The notes: a model not told the origin generated them from the sequence alone. 64,000 nt of DNA from Micromonospora andamanensis (GCF_016863495.1 NZ_BOOZ01000025.1:62001-126000); one strand, 5' to 3'; shown: positions 51,187 through 59,789, numbered from the stretch's first letter. Numbers and translations are program-made.

Positions 51187-51905
51187 GCCAAAGTCAGGAA
51201 AGTGCCGTCATGGGCGCACAGGAACGCATCAACACGTACTGGACCGGCCGGGCACCCGGTTACGACGAATACCAGCAGCGTCCCGACCGCCTGGCCGACG
51301 ACACCCGGGCCTGGTCGAAGATCTGGGCCGAGGCGCTGCCCACGGCGCCACTGGAGGTGCTCGACGTCGGCACCGGCACCGGGCAGGTCGCCATGGTGCT
51401 GGCCGGACTCGGCCACCGGGTCACCGGTATCGACCTCGCCGAGGGCATGCTCGACCAGGCCCGCCGGCACGCCGCCGCGATCACGAACGGTCCGGTCATC
51501 CGGCACGGCGACGCCGTGCACCCGGACTTCCCACCCGCCAGCTTCGACGCCGTGGTCAGCCGCTACCTGATGTGGACGCTGCGCGAGCCGGAAACCGCGG
51601 TGGCGAACTGGGTCCGCCTGCTGCGCCCCGGCGGCACCGTCGCGGTGGTCGACAGCACCTGGTTTCCCGACGGCCTGGACAACGCCTCGGAGAACTTCGC
51701 CGACCACTACGACAGCCAGGTACGGGCGGCGTTGCCGCTGGCCGCCGCGACCTCCATCGACCAGACCGTGGCGGTGCTCGAACGGGCGGGGCTCACCGGC
51801 GTCACCGCCACGCCGCTGACATCGATCTTCGAGCTGGACCGGCGGTTCGGTGTCGCACCGAACCACGAACACCGGATGCAGTACCTGGTCAGCGGCTGGG
51901 TCTGA
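51183..51905 (+). CDS. Class I SAM-dependent methyltransferase
   Basis: 240 residues, start overlapping the ATPase gene (ATGA). Methyltransf_11/25 pattern: motif I LEVLDVGTGTGQVAMVLAGL, GIDLAEGMLDQARRHA (motif II), VVSRYLMWTLREPETAVANW and LLRPGGTVAVVDSTWFPDG. It is the last gene of the siderophore locus. It could methylate the siderophore or a precursor, although transport-linked methyltransferases of unknown role are also common in such operons. Confidence 0.85.
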   Translation: MSQSQESAVMGAQERINTYWTGRAPGYDEYQQRPDRLADDTRAWSKIWAEALPTAPLEVLDVGTGTGQVAMVLAGLGHRVTGIDLAEGMLDQARRHAAAITNGPVIRHGDAVHPDFPPASFDAVVSRYLMWTLREPETAVANWVRLLRPGGTVAVVDSTWFPDGLDNASENFADHYDSQVRAALPLAAATSIDQTVAVLERAGLTGVTATPLTSIFELDRRFGVAPNHEHRMQYLVSGWV

Positions 51906-52155
51906 CCGTCTCCTGGCTCGCGAAGATGACAGGTGCGTCGAAGGCAGCCCGCTGGCCGGCCACCACCTGGTCAGTCATCCGGGTGGACGGCCCGGCAACA
52001 ACCGATCCGCGCCTCGACTCGCCCGGTGTCGCCAGAACCTGTTAGCCGGCCGGCCGGGAACCGTCCAGGCACCCGCCCGACTATCTGCGGTGAGTGGCAG
52101 TTTCCCGCCGTGCTGCGGCTGGCCGACTGTCTCGGGCGACACTGATCGGAAGAAC

Positions 52156-52676
52156 ATGACAATCGCGCCCCTTGCCGCCGATCCGGTCCCGGTGAGCCTC
52201 ACCATCGCCGGACTGCTGGCGACGGTCGTCGCCCTGGTCTGCGTGATGCGGCAGTTCCGCCGACGCTCCGTGAGGTCTTCATTCACGCGGCGGGCGGACG
52301 GGAGCGGCGGGCTGTCGACCTGCTCAACAGGCTGCTGTCCCGTCAGCGGATCCGGCCGGCGATCGTCGGAACCTCCTCGACCGACAGGCAGCTGCGCCTC
52401 GGCACCGACCCCACCCACACCTGCGCCGGCTATCTCGCGGCGGTGGTGTGGGGACTGGCGACGTGGTCGTGTGAACGGGGGTTCGACCGACTCGGGGTCT
52501 GCCCCGAGGACGGGTGCCAGGCGGTGTTCCTGGACGAGGGCAGCAGCCGACGACGCCAGTTCTGCTCCGATCGCTGTGGCACACGCTCCCACGTCCGGGC
52601 GTATCGGGCCCGGCGTCGAGCGGCGTCGCTGACCGCCGCCGGGCAGTTGAGTCGGGCGGGCGGCCCGGCAAGATGA
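52156..52676 (+). pseudogene. Frameshifted CGNR zinc-finger protein remnant
   Basis: From an ATG at 52156 one frame gives MTIAPLAADPVPVSLTIAGL and on to MRQFRRR; after about 52260 the similarity continues in the next frame as LREVFIHAAGRERRAVDLLN, GYLAAVVWGLATWSCERGFD and the zinc finger RLGVCPEDGCQAVFLDEGSS with CSDRCGTRSHVRAY, ending at 52676. This is the usual end of actinobacterial CGNR (ABATE) proteins, but CGNR itself reads CGTR. The N-terminal half is short compared with full members (about 180 residues or more). A real frameshift or a sequencing error would both fit. The 250 bases before it (51906-52155) hold no gene. Confidence 0.5.
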
Positions 52677-52704
52677 GAGGTGGACAGATGCCGGAGGAGC
52701 ACAG

Positions 52705-53349
52705 GTGAGCAAGGCAGCCGCCACCCGGACAGTGTCGGCTCGTGCCGGTGCCGACTCCGTGGCTGATCCACCCTTCGCCGTTCGCGCTGTCAGCTGGGTA
52801 CTGGCCGTCGGCGGCGGGATGGGACTGCTCGCCGCGCTCACCCTCACCATCGAGAAGATCAATCTGCTCGCCGACCCCGGCTACCGGCCGACGTGCAGCA
52901 TCAACCCCATCCTCTCCTGCGGTTCGGTCATGACCACCCCGCAGGCGGCAGCCTTCGGCTTCCCCAACCCGCTGATCGGCATCGCCGGGTTCAGCGTGGT
53001 GACCACGATCGGCGTCCTGCTGCTCGCCCGGGTCCGGCTGCCCCGCTGGGTCTGGCTCGGCCTCCAGGCCGGGGCCACCTTCGGTGTCCTGTTCGTCCAC
53101 TGGCTGATCTACCAGAGCCTCTACCGCATCGGGGCGCTCTGCCCCTACTGCATGGTGGTGTGGATGGCCACCATAGCCGTGTTCTGGTACGTGACCCTGC
53201 ACAACCTGCACCAGCGGCACCTTCCGATCCCTGTCGACACCGATCCGCTGGTCCGGCTGCACACCGCAGGTCTCACTGTCTGGTACCTCACCATCGCCGC
53301 GCTCATCGGTCACCAGTTCTGGTTCTACTGGCGCACCCTGCTCACCTGA
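52705..53349 (+). CDS. Vitamin K epoxide reductase (VKOR) family protein
   Basis: 214 residues from a GTG at 52705 with GGAGGAGC ahead. Five hydrophobic segments. The loop cysteines are in RPTCSINPILSCGSVMTTPQ (Cys64, Cys72) and the redox CXXC in GALCPYCMVV (Cys146, Cys149), with GFPNPLIGIAGF between them. Bacterial VKOR passes electrons from a DsbA-like oxidase to menaquinone, forming disulfides in secreted proteins. It stands alone, ending before a strong hairpin shared with nrdB. Confidence 0.93.
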   Translation: MSKAAATRTVSARAGADSVADPPFAVRAVSWVLAVGGGMGLLAALTLTIEKINLLADPGYRPTCSINPILSCGSVMTTPQAAAFGFPNPLIGIAGFSVVTTIGVLLLARVRLPRWVWLGLQAGATFGVLFVHWLIYQSLYRIGALCPYCMVVWMATIAVFWYVTLHNLHQRHLPIPVDTDPLVRLHTAGLTVWYLTIAALIGHQFWFYWRTLLT

Positions 53350-53360
53350 TAGATGCCTGC

Positions 53361-53400
53361 CGCGTAGCCGGTGGGCCGGAACCGGTCCACCGGCTACGCG
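53361..53400. terminator. Bidirectional terminator between VKOR and nrdB genes
   Basis: CGCGTAGCCGGTGG and CCACCGGCTACGCG form a perfect 14-bp stem with a 12-base inner sequence that can itself pair (CCGG/CCGG). It lies 11 bases past the VKOR stop and 43 bases past the nrdB stop, between convergent genes. Confidence 0.75.
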
Positions 53401-53443
53401 CCTCCCTGCCCCGCACCCGCGCGGCGCGGCGACAGGGCGGGCG

Positions 53444-54478
53444 TCAGAAGTCGTCGTCGAACGCGACGGTGCCGGTGACCCCGACCTGGTAGGCGGAGAC
53501 CCGCCGTTCGAAGAAGTTGGACAGCTCCTGCACGTCCTGCAACTCCATGAAGGCGAACGGGTTCTTCGACCCGTACAGCGGTTCGATCTCCAGCTGCGCC
53601 AACCGGCGGTCGGCGACGTGCTGAAGGTACTCGCGCATGTCGACAAGGGAGAGCCCGGACACGCCCTGTTCGAGCAGGTCGGCGGCGAACTGCACCTCGC
53701 ACTCGACGGCTTCGGCGAGCATGTCCCGGACCTGCTGTCGCATCTCGTCGTCGAACAGCTCCGGCTCCTCGGCGCGTACGGTGTCGACCACGTCGAAGGC
53801 GAAGGCCATGTGCATCGACTCGTCCCGGAACACCCAGTTGGTGCCGGAGGCCAGGCCGTGCAGCAGTCCCCGGGACCGCAGGAAGTACACGTAGGCGAAG
53901 GCGCCGTAGAAGAACAGCCCTTCGATGCAGGCGGCGAAGCAGATCAGGTTCAGCAGGAACGCCCGCCGGTCCTCGCGGGTCCTCAGCTCCCGCAGTTCGA
54001 AGATCGAGTCGATCCACTTGAAGCAGAACTCGGCCTTGCGGGCGATCGACGGGATGTTCTCCACCGCCGCGAACGCCGCGAACCGTTCCCGCTCGTCCGG
54101 CACGTACGTGTCGAGGAGGTTCAGGTAGAACTGGACGTGCACCGCCTCCTCGAACAGTTGCCGGGACAGGTAGAGCCGCCCCTCCGGGGAGTTGACGTGC
54201 TGGTAGAGGTTGAGCACGAGGTTGTTGGCGACGATGGTGTCGCCGGTGGCGAAGAACGCGACAAGCCGGGACACCAGGTGCTGCTCCGCCGGGGACAGCT
54301 TGGCCAGGTCGGCGAGGTCGGAGTGCAGGTCGACCTCCTCGACGGTCCAGGTGTTCTTGATGGCGTCCTTGAACCTGTCGAAGAACTGCGGGTAGCGCAT
54401 CGGCCGCAGGGTCAGGTCCATGCCGGGGTCGAGCAGCATCTGCCGCCTGTCGGTGCTGGTCTCGGAAACAGTTGTCAC
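53444..54478 (-). CDS. nrdB: Ribonucleotide reductase class I beta subunit
   Basis: 344 residues from a GTG overlapping the nrdA stop (GTGA). All diiron ligands fit the E. coli NrdB spacing: Asp80, Glu111 and His114 (FEEAVHVQFY), Glu186, Glu220 and His223 (RDESMHMAF), and Tyr118 stands where the radical tyrosine should be. This supports a tyrosyl-radical enzyme rather than the Tyr-less class Ic. It supplies the radical to NrdA for making deoxynucleotides. The last residues (VAFDDDF) form the tail that docks onto NrdA. Confidence 0.95.
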   Translation of the reverse strand: MTTVSETSTDRRQMLLDPGMDLTLRPMRYPQFFDRFKDAIKNTWTVEEVDLHSDLADLAKLSPAEQHLVSRLVAFFATGDTIVANNLVLNLYQHVNSPEGRLYLSRQLFEEAVHVQFYLNLLDTYVPDERERFAAFAAVENIPSIARKAEFCFKWIDSIFELRELRTREDRRAFLLNLICFAACIEGLFFYGAFAYVYFLRSRGLLHGLASGTNWVFRDESMHMAFAFDVVDTVRAEEPELFDDEMRQQVRDMLAEAVECEVQFAADLLEQGVSGLSLVDMREYLQHVADRRLAQLEIEPLYGSKNPFAFMELQDVQELSNFFERRVSAYQVGVTGTVAFDDDF

Positions 54479-56853
54479 TGGCACGCCTCGCAGCTCTCGG
54501 GGTTTTCCAGGGAGCAGGCCAACGCCTCGTCGTCGCTGACCGCGACGATCGGCTTCACGGCGACGGTGGCCTGCTGGATCCGGGTCGCCGGACGCGACCG
54601 CAGGTAGTAGGTGGTCTTCAGCCCGGACTTCCAGGCGTACAGGTACATCGAGGAGAGCTTGCCGATTGTCGGCGCGCCCAGGAACAGGTTCAGCGACTGT
54701 GACTGGTCGATGAACGGGGCACGGGCGGCGGCCAGGTCGACGAGCGCCCGCTGCGGCAGCTCCCACGCGGTACGGAACAGCTCCCGCACCTCCGCCGGCA
54801 GCTCGGTGATGCCCTGCACCGACCCTTCGGCCCGCTTGATCTGCTCCCGGATCGGCGCGGTCCACAGTCCGCGCGCCTTCAACTCCCGGACCAGGTACGT
54901 GTTGATCTGGAGGAACTCACCGGACATCGTCTCCCGCTTGAACAGGTTGGACACCTGCGGCTCGATGCACTCGTAACAACCGGCGATCGAGGCGATCGTG
55001 GCGGTCGGCGCGATCGCGACAAGCAGCGAATTGCGCAGACCGTGGCGGGCGATCCGGTCCCGCACCTCGGTCCACCGCTGCGCCTGCGTCACCTCCGCAC
55101 CCCACAGGTGCGGATGCAGCTCACCCTTCGCGGCCCGGGTTTCGGCGTACGCGGGGTGCGGGCCGAACCGCTCGGCCAGCCCGGCCGACGTCTCCAGCGC
55201 GGTCAGGAAGATCTCCTCCTGCACCCGGGTCGACAGCTCCCGTGCCGGTGCCGAGTCGAACGGCAGCCGCAGCGTGAACAACGCGTCCTGCAAACCCATC
55301 AGCCCGAGCCCGACCGGACGCCAGCGCGGGTTCGACACCGCCGTCTGCTCGGCCGGGTAGTAGTTGATGTCGATCACCCGGTCGAGGAACACCACAGCCG
55401 TGCGTACCGTGGCGCGCAGCTTCTCCCAGTCAACGCCGTCGGCGCTGACGTGCGCGCCCAGGTTCACCGACCCGAGGTTGCACACCGCCGTCTCGGTGTC
55501 ACTGTTGACCTCCAGGATCTCCGTGCACAGGTTCGACAGGTGGATCGTGTTGCCGGGCGCGCCGGTCTGGTTGGACAGCCGGTTCGCCGCGTCCTTGAAC
55601 GTCATCCACCCGTTGCCGGTCTGCGCGAGCGTACGCATCATCCGGCCGTACAGGTCGCGGGCCTTCACCGTTCGGACGGCCTTCTTCTCCGCCGCCCGGT
55701 ACGCCTCGTCGAAAGCCTCACCGAACAGGTCCGGCAGCTCGGGCGCGTCCGACGGGTCGATGAGCGACCAGTCGCCGTCCGCCTCGACGCGGCGCATGAA
55801 CTCGTCGGGGATCCAGTTGGCCAGGTTCAGGTTGTGGGTACGCCGGGACTCCTCACCGGTGTTGTCCCGCAACTCCAGGAACTCCTCGATGTCCGGGTGC
55901 CACGGCTCCAGGTACACGCAGGCCGCACCCTTGCGACGACCACCCTGGTTGACCGCCGCCACCCCCGCGTCGAGGGTCTTGAGGAACGGCACGATGCCGT
56001 TTGACCTGCCGTTCGTGCCCCGGATCAACGCGCCCCGACCCCGGACCCGCGACCAGGAGATGCCGATCCCACCGGAGAACTTCGACAGCTTCGCCACCTG
56101 GTGGTAGCGCTCGTAGATCGAGTCGAGTTCGTCGCGCGGCGAGTCGACAAGGAAACACGACGACATCTGGGTGTGCCGGGTGCCCGAGTTGAACAGCGTC
56201 GGCGAACTCGGCAGGTATGCCAGGCTCGACATCAGCCGGTAGAACCCGATCGCCTCACCCGGCGTCTGCGACAGCCCACAGGCCACCCGCAGCAGCCAGT
56301 ACTGCGGTGTCTCCACCACCAGGCGGGTCTGCGGATGCCGCAACAGGTAGCGGTCCGCGACGGTGCGCAGTCCGAAGTACTCGAACCGCAGGTCACCGTC
56401 CGGGTCCACGGCGTCGTCCAGCTTGCGCGCGTTGCGGGCCACGAACGCGGCTGTCGCGTCCCCGATCAGCCCGAGGCCGTGGGCGTACCGGATGGACTGG
56501 CTGAAGCTGGCCACCTGCTGCCCACGGACCTCCTTGTCCACGTACGCGGCCAGCAGCCGCGCCGCCAGCTTCGAGTACTGCGGCTCCGTACCGATCAGCT
56601 CGGCGGCCGTCTGGATGGACAGCTTGTCCAGCTCGGCGGTGGTGGCACCGTCGTACAGACCGCTGATGGTCTTGGTGGCCACCCGCAGCGGGTCGACCTC
56701 GTCGAGGTCGGTCACCCACCGCTCCACCGCCCGGACGATCTTGTTGACGTCCACCGGTTCCGTGGCGCCGTCGCGTTTGCGGACCTGCATCACCTGCCGG
56801 CGCTGCTCCGACACACCCACGTCGGAGGCCGGCATCTCCCGCACGACCGTCAC
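54475..56853 (-). CDS. nrdA: Ribonucleotide reductase class I alpha subunit
   Basis: 792 residues from a GTG at 56853, chosen because GAGGAG lies ahead and the region beyond is riboswitch leader. An ATP-cone starts the protein (MQVRKRDGATEPVDVNKIVR). Active-site residues are present: MSSCFLVDSPRDE (first redox Cys), LSNLCTEILEVNS (Asn-X-Cys-X-Glu), AVCNLGSVNLG (second redox Cys), TTYYLRSRPA (radical-path tyrosine pair) and the C-terminal CEACQ shuttle. It reduces ribonucleoside diphosphates. The leader carries a cobalamin riboswitch and the promoter paired NrdR boxes. Confidence 0.95.
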   Translation of the reverse strand: MTVVREMPASDVGVSEQRRQVMQVRKRDGATEPVDVNKIVRAVERWVTDLDEVDPLRVATKTISGLYDGATTAELDKLSIQTAAELIGTEPQYSKLAARLLAAYVDKEVRGQQVASFSQSIRYAHGLGLIGDATAAFVARNARKLDDAVDPDGDLRFEYFGLRTVADRYLLRHPQTRLVVETPQYWLLRVACGLSQTPGEAIGFYRLMSSLAYLPSSPTLFNSGTRHTQMSSCFLVDSPRDELDSIYERYHQVAKLSKFSGGIGISWSRVRGRGALIRGTNGRSNGIVPFLKTLDAGVAAVNQGGRRKGAACVYLEPWHPDIEEFLELRDNTGEESRRTHNLNLANWIPDEFMRRVEADGDWSLIDPSDAPELPDLFGEAFDEAYRAAEKKAVRTVKARDLYGRMMRTLAQTGNGWMTFKDAANRLSNQTGAPGNTIHLSNLCTEILEVNSDTETAVCNLGSVNLGAHVSADGVDWEKLRATVRTAVVFLDRVIDINYYPAEQTAVSNPRWRPVGLGLMGLQDALFTLRLPFDSAPARELSTRVQEEIFLTALETSAGLAERFGPHPAYAETRAAKGELHPHLWGAEVTQAQRWTEVRDRIARHGLRNSLLVAIAPTATIASIAGCYECIEPQVSNLFKRETMSGEFLQINTYLVRELKARGLWTAPIREQIKRAEGSVQGITELPAEVRELFRTAWELPQRALVDLAAARAPFIDQSQSLNLFLGAPTIGKLSSMYLYAWKSGLKTTYYLRSRPATRIQQATVAVKPIVAVSDDEALACSLENPESCEACQ

Positions 56854-56965
56854 GTCTCTCTCCTCGCGCCGTCTGCTCAGGGCCTCGGACACGCGGGAGG
56901 ACGCCACGGGATCCGCGCAGCAGGCACGGCCCGTTGATGGCGTCGACCGTCCCACGCGGCCTGCG

Positions 56966-56990
56966 GCCGCCGCCCACGAGTGCGGGCGGC
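56966..56990 (-). promoter_or_regulatory. GC-rich hairpin between riboswitch and nrdA
   Basis: GCCGCCC and GGGCGGC pair around an eight-base loop directly after the riboswitch on the minus strand, about 113 bases before the nrdA start. It is a candidate expression platform (terminator-like) for the riboswitch, but has no T-run. Confidence 0.4.
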
Positions 56991-56993
56991 GTG

Positions 56994-57145
56994 CTGGCAG
57001 GTCTTCGGACTCGTGGGCGTGCTCGCGCGCTCCTACTGGCCGTCGCTTCCCAGGCCGGAGCCCAGTGCTGTGTGACGGCTGTCGTTCCCACTCACCGCTG
57101 CGGGGCAGCCCCGGATTCACACCGGGTTCCCTCTTGCCTCGGCCG
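56994..57145 (-). ncRNA. Cobalamin riboswitch upstream of nrdAB
   Basis: Reading the minus strand, the conserved parts appear in order: GGGAACCCGGTGTGAATCCG then GGGCTGCCCCGCAGCGGTGA (the core with the GGTGNNAATCC and CCCGC pieces), a variable arm, and ACGAGTCCGAAGACCTGCC (the 3' B12-box side). This is the standard AdoCbl riboswitch core. It precedes nrdA by about 140 bases. By analogy with the nrdABS operon of Streptomyces it should lower class I reductase expression when B12 is available and the B12-dependent class II enzyme can work. Confidence 0.93.
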
Positions 57146-57177
57146 CCCCGGATGGGCACCCGAACCAGCTACGAGTG

Positions 57178-57224
57178 ACACCATATATGGGCCACCCGCG
57201 AACGCAAGACACCAGATGGTGTGT
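57178..57224. promoter_or_regulatory. Paired NrdR boxes in the nrdAB promoter
   Basis: ACACCATATATGGGCC (57178-57193) and ACACCAGATGGTGTGT (57209-57224) resemble the NrdR consensus (ACAC, A/T-rich centre, GTGT). Their starts are 31 bases apart, the three-helical-turn spacing typical of NrdR sites. They lie just upstream of the riboswitch leader, where the promoter should be. The rest of the gap up to 57346 shows no gene. Confidence 0.8.
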
Positions 57225-57346
57225 CGGCGTGTCCATGCAACAGACGTCACACCCGGCTGCGCCGTCCGGCCGGTCCGTGCTTGGCCGGTCGCAGACAGGC
57301 GGGCGTACGAAGAGGACGACGGATGCGACGGAGTGCCGATCGTCGG

Positions 57347-57694
57347 TCACGCCCCGGCGTGGCCACCCGCCCCGCAGGTGCACCGCAGCCACGCGAGGAA
57401 CCGGGTCGTCAGCTCGCCGGGATCCTCGCGCGGCAGGTCGTCCAACGCCGCGGTCAACAAGGCACCCGCGTACATCGACAGGCCCATCCGGTCCCGGCCG
57501 TACGCCTCGGCGAGCCGCACCCGCGCTGGGGCGCACGGCCACGACGGATCGCCCTCGCAACTGGCGCACGTCCACTCCGGCCGGCGCGGCAGGTGCTCGT
57601 CAGCGAGCCGGGCCGGCAGGGCGTCGACGGCCCGACCGATTCGCACCGCCTCGGCGGCCATCGCGTCCCGATAGCTGACGGCACGCCCAGTCAT
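57347..57694 (-). CDS. Small cysteine-containing protein of unknown function
   Basis: 115 residues from the ATG at 57694. It begins MTGRAVSYRDAMAAEAVRIG and has EWTCASCEGDPSWPCAPARV in the middle (CXXC plus a third Cys) and LRCTCGAGGH at the end, so one zinc site made from both ends is possible. ALLTAALDDLPREDPGELTT is a helical stretch. Such genes are common next to XRE regulators in Micromonospora-like genomes. Overlaps the 49-residue gene upstream by ATGA. Confidence 0.6.
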   Translation of the reverse strand: MTGRAVSYRDAMAAEAVRIGRAVDALPARLADEHLPRRPEWTCASCEGDPSWPCAPARVRLAEAYGRDRMGLSMYAGALLTAALDDLPREDPGELTTRFLAWLRCTCGAGGHAGA

Positions 57695-57840
57695 GCCGGC
57701 CACCGGGCGTTGCGCCTGGCCTGGTCGAGCAGGCGTTGCCGGGCGGCCTCCTGCTCGACGGTCTCCCGCCACTGCCCGCCGTCCGCCAGCGGTATCGGCC
57801 GCCGCCGCAGCCACCACCACAACCTCTGCCACCTGGTCAC
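57691..57840 (-). CDS. Very small Trp/Arg-rich protein
   Basis: 49 residues from a GTG at 57840 with GGAGGTGATGGC ahead, a strong ribosome binding site. The sequence starts VTRWQRLWWWLRRRPIPLAD and ends QRLLDQARRNARWPA. The first half is amphipathic and membrane-active-looking (four Trp, five Arg), the second half helical. Coupled by ATGA to the following cysteine protein, so it is probably really translated. Function unknown. Confidence 0.5.
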   Translation of the reverse strand: MTRWQRLWWWLRRRPIPLADGGQWRETVEQEAARQRLLDQARRNARWPA

Positions 57841-57986
57841 GCCATCACCTCCGCCAGAGTTCGGGGACGGGGGCGGCGGTACGTGGGGGCGCACCGCCAC
57901 CACCCACCAGAATCGTGCGATGGCCGCGGGCACTCAGGGCAGGTGCGAGGCGTCCGGCGTCCTGTCCGGGACGGTTGACGGACAGC

Positions 57987-58994
57987 TCAGCCGGTGGCGA
58001 CCGCGAGTGCCTGCCGATACTCCTGCGTCCATCCGGCGTCCCGCTGGTCAGGCGGCAACCCGGCCAACCCGGCCCGCAGGTTGTCGATGCCAACCGACGT
58101 GTCGCCGAGCGCCAGATAGGCCAGCCCGAGACCCATCCTGCTGAACGTGGGCGTCAGCCAGTAGGCCAGGACCGGTGCCTGCTCGCGCTCGGCCGCCTCG
58201 GTGAGGTCGCTGGCCTCACCGAGGAGCCCTGCCGCTGAGCGCCGATCGCCGAGTAGCGCGTACCCGTGGGCGGCCTGGACCGCGTCGCCGACGCGTTGCA
58301 GGGCCGTCGCCCCGGGTGTGTGGTACGCGGTGAGGAAATGTCGCACGATGCCGCGCGGGTTGCCTCGCTGCCGCTCCAGGTAGCCTCGGAAGTTCTCCAC
58401 CTGCGCCGCGAGCGGGCCAACGTCAACGGCGTCGGCCTGCCTGGCGGCCTCGATCAGCACCTGTATCGCCTCACCGTCGTTGCGGGCTTCCGCATGCAAC
58501 CAGCCGACGAACTGCGTCCACTCCGCTACCAACTCGTGCAACTGGCCGACGTGCGGCCCAGCGGCCCGCTCGGCGAGGTGCTGCACAGCGGACCACTGCG
58601 CCACCATGGCCGGCAGTGTCACCGGAGCCGGCAGGACGTCGTCAAGGCGGCGTTGCGCAGCCAGCACCTCGGCGAGCAGCCGCACCGCAGCGGCGTCGAG
58701 GCGGGTCGGTTCGGCGAGCACGTACGCCAGGCGGTCATCGTCGTCGGGGGTGGTGACGGTCGGTGCATCGACCACCATCGCGGCAAGCTGCCCGCCGGCC
58801 TGCAACGTGTCGTCAAGGTGCGCGGCGAGTTCTCGGGACGGTCGGGTACGGCCCGTCTCGAGGTCGTGCACGTAGCTCTTCCCGACGTACGCAAGGCGGG
58901 CCAGGTCGCGCAGTGACAGGCCACGGACACGTCGAATTCGGGCAAGCTCAGCGGGGAACCGTGGGTCAACGATGGTGCGCGCGCTCGGCGGCAT
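57987..58994 (-). CDS. XRE-family helix-turn-helix regulator with TPR-like sensor region
   Basis: 335 residues from the ATG at 58994. HTH at about 13-66: FPAELARIRRVRGLSLRDLA, RLAYVGKSYVHDLETGRTRP. The remainder is helical, with TPR-like stretches (AQVENFRGYLERQRGNPRGI, LGLAYLALGDTSVGIDNLRA) and a conserved WTQFVGWLHAEARN segment, as in actinobacterial regulators next to DUF397-like or small-protein genes. It is likely to control the two tiny genes downstream (146 bases away). The ligand is unknown. Confidence 0.82.
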   Translation of the reverse strand: MPPSARTIVDPRFPAELARIRRVRGLSLRDLARLAYVGKSYVHDLETGRTRPSRELAAHLDDTLQAGGQLAAMVVDAPTVTTPDDDDRLAYVLAEPTRLDAAAVRLLAEVLAAQRRLDDVLPAPVTLPAMVAQWSAVQHLAERAAGPHVGQLHELVAEWTQFVGWLHAEARNDGEAIQVLIEAARQADAVDVGPLAAQVENFRGYLERQRGNPRGIVRHFLTAYHTPGATALQRVGDAVQAAHGYALLGDRRSAAGLLGEASDLTEAAEREQAPVLAYWLTPTFSRMGLGLAYLALGDTSVGIDNLRAGLAGLPPDQRDAGWTQEYRQALAVATG

Positions 58995-59246
58995 GGCGAA
59001 GCTCCCGGGTGAAGGACTAGGCGACGATCTGCTGGCCTCCCACCAGCGAGCCGCCACAATCGACGGTACCCGGCTCCGACGTGCAGCGGCAGGAGCCGCC
59101 GGACGAGCCGGGCCGTGTCGGCGACACGGCGACTCGCGCGGACCTGTCGAATTCAGTCATCGACGGCGGGTTGGCTACGCGTCTTCGTCACCGTCCTGAA
59201 ACCCAACCGAGGTGGAATGTCGACGCCGCGCTGCGATCGTCAGAGC
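58995..59246. other. Divergent intergenic region, no gene seen
   Basis: About 250 bases between the XRE gene and a plus-strand lipoprotein gene. I see no convincing small gene, repeat or hairpin. An in-frame upstream start for the lipoprotein (59217) lies within it and cannot be excluded. Confidence 0.4.
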
Positions 59247-59789
59247 ATGGTCGCTCGAATGCGCGCGAGGACACGGCGGATCGTCGCCACGCTGGCCGCC
59301 GCGTTCCTCGTGCTGACCGCGCTGACCGCCTGCACACCGGCGATCGAGGGCATCACCGGCCTCACCGTGGATGCTGACGGCCGGCCGCTCGCGGCACTGG
59401 CCTGGTGCGCGGACGAGCCGCCGGACGTGATAGTCCTGGCCACTGCAAACGCGGTCTCGCCCACCCCGTCCGGGGCGCCGGCACCGTCCGCGAACTGGCC
59501 GAGCTGGCCGGGCCGGGACTACGACGTACCCCGGGACGTGACCTCGCCGACCACCGTCCAACTGCCGGGATTCCCGCCCGATCCTGCCCCTGATCGGCGC
59601 GCCGCCTTCCGCATGTACGGCGTCGCCGACAACAGCAGCTTCACCACCCACGCGGTGACCTTCCGGCTCCCCGAACTGGCCGGCCTTCGACCAGGTTCGG
59701 TCTTGATCACCACCGTGGTGCGCAACGACGAGGTACCGAGGTACGTCTCCCTCGACGAGTTCGCGCGCCTGGGCAGCGACGAGTGCTGA
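59247..59789 (+). CDS. Putative lipoprotein of unknown function
   Basis: 180 residues from the ATG at 59247. Basic N-terminus (MVARMRARTRRIVATLAAAF) then LVLTALTAC, a lipobox with Cys about 29. The mature protein has a short carboxypeptidase-like opening (EGITGLTVDADGRPLAALAW), a Pro/Ser linker and a beta-rich domain (AVTFRLPELAGLRPGSVLIT). No family is recognised. The stop lies inside the start region of the next gene, so the two probably share a transcript. Confidence 0.6.
   Translation: MVARMRARTRRIVATLAAAFLVLTALTACTPAIEGITGLTVDADGRPLAALAWCADEPPDVIVLATANAVSPTPSGAPAPSANWPSWPGRDYDVPRDVTSPTTVQLPGFPPDPAPDRRAAFRMYGVADNSSFTTHAVTFRLPELAGLRPGSVLITTVVRNDEVPRYVSLDEFARLGSDEC

Noticed and set aside
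54475-57159. Longer start for nrdA at 57159
   Set aside because: It would place coding sequence over the cobalamin riboswitch.
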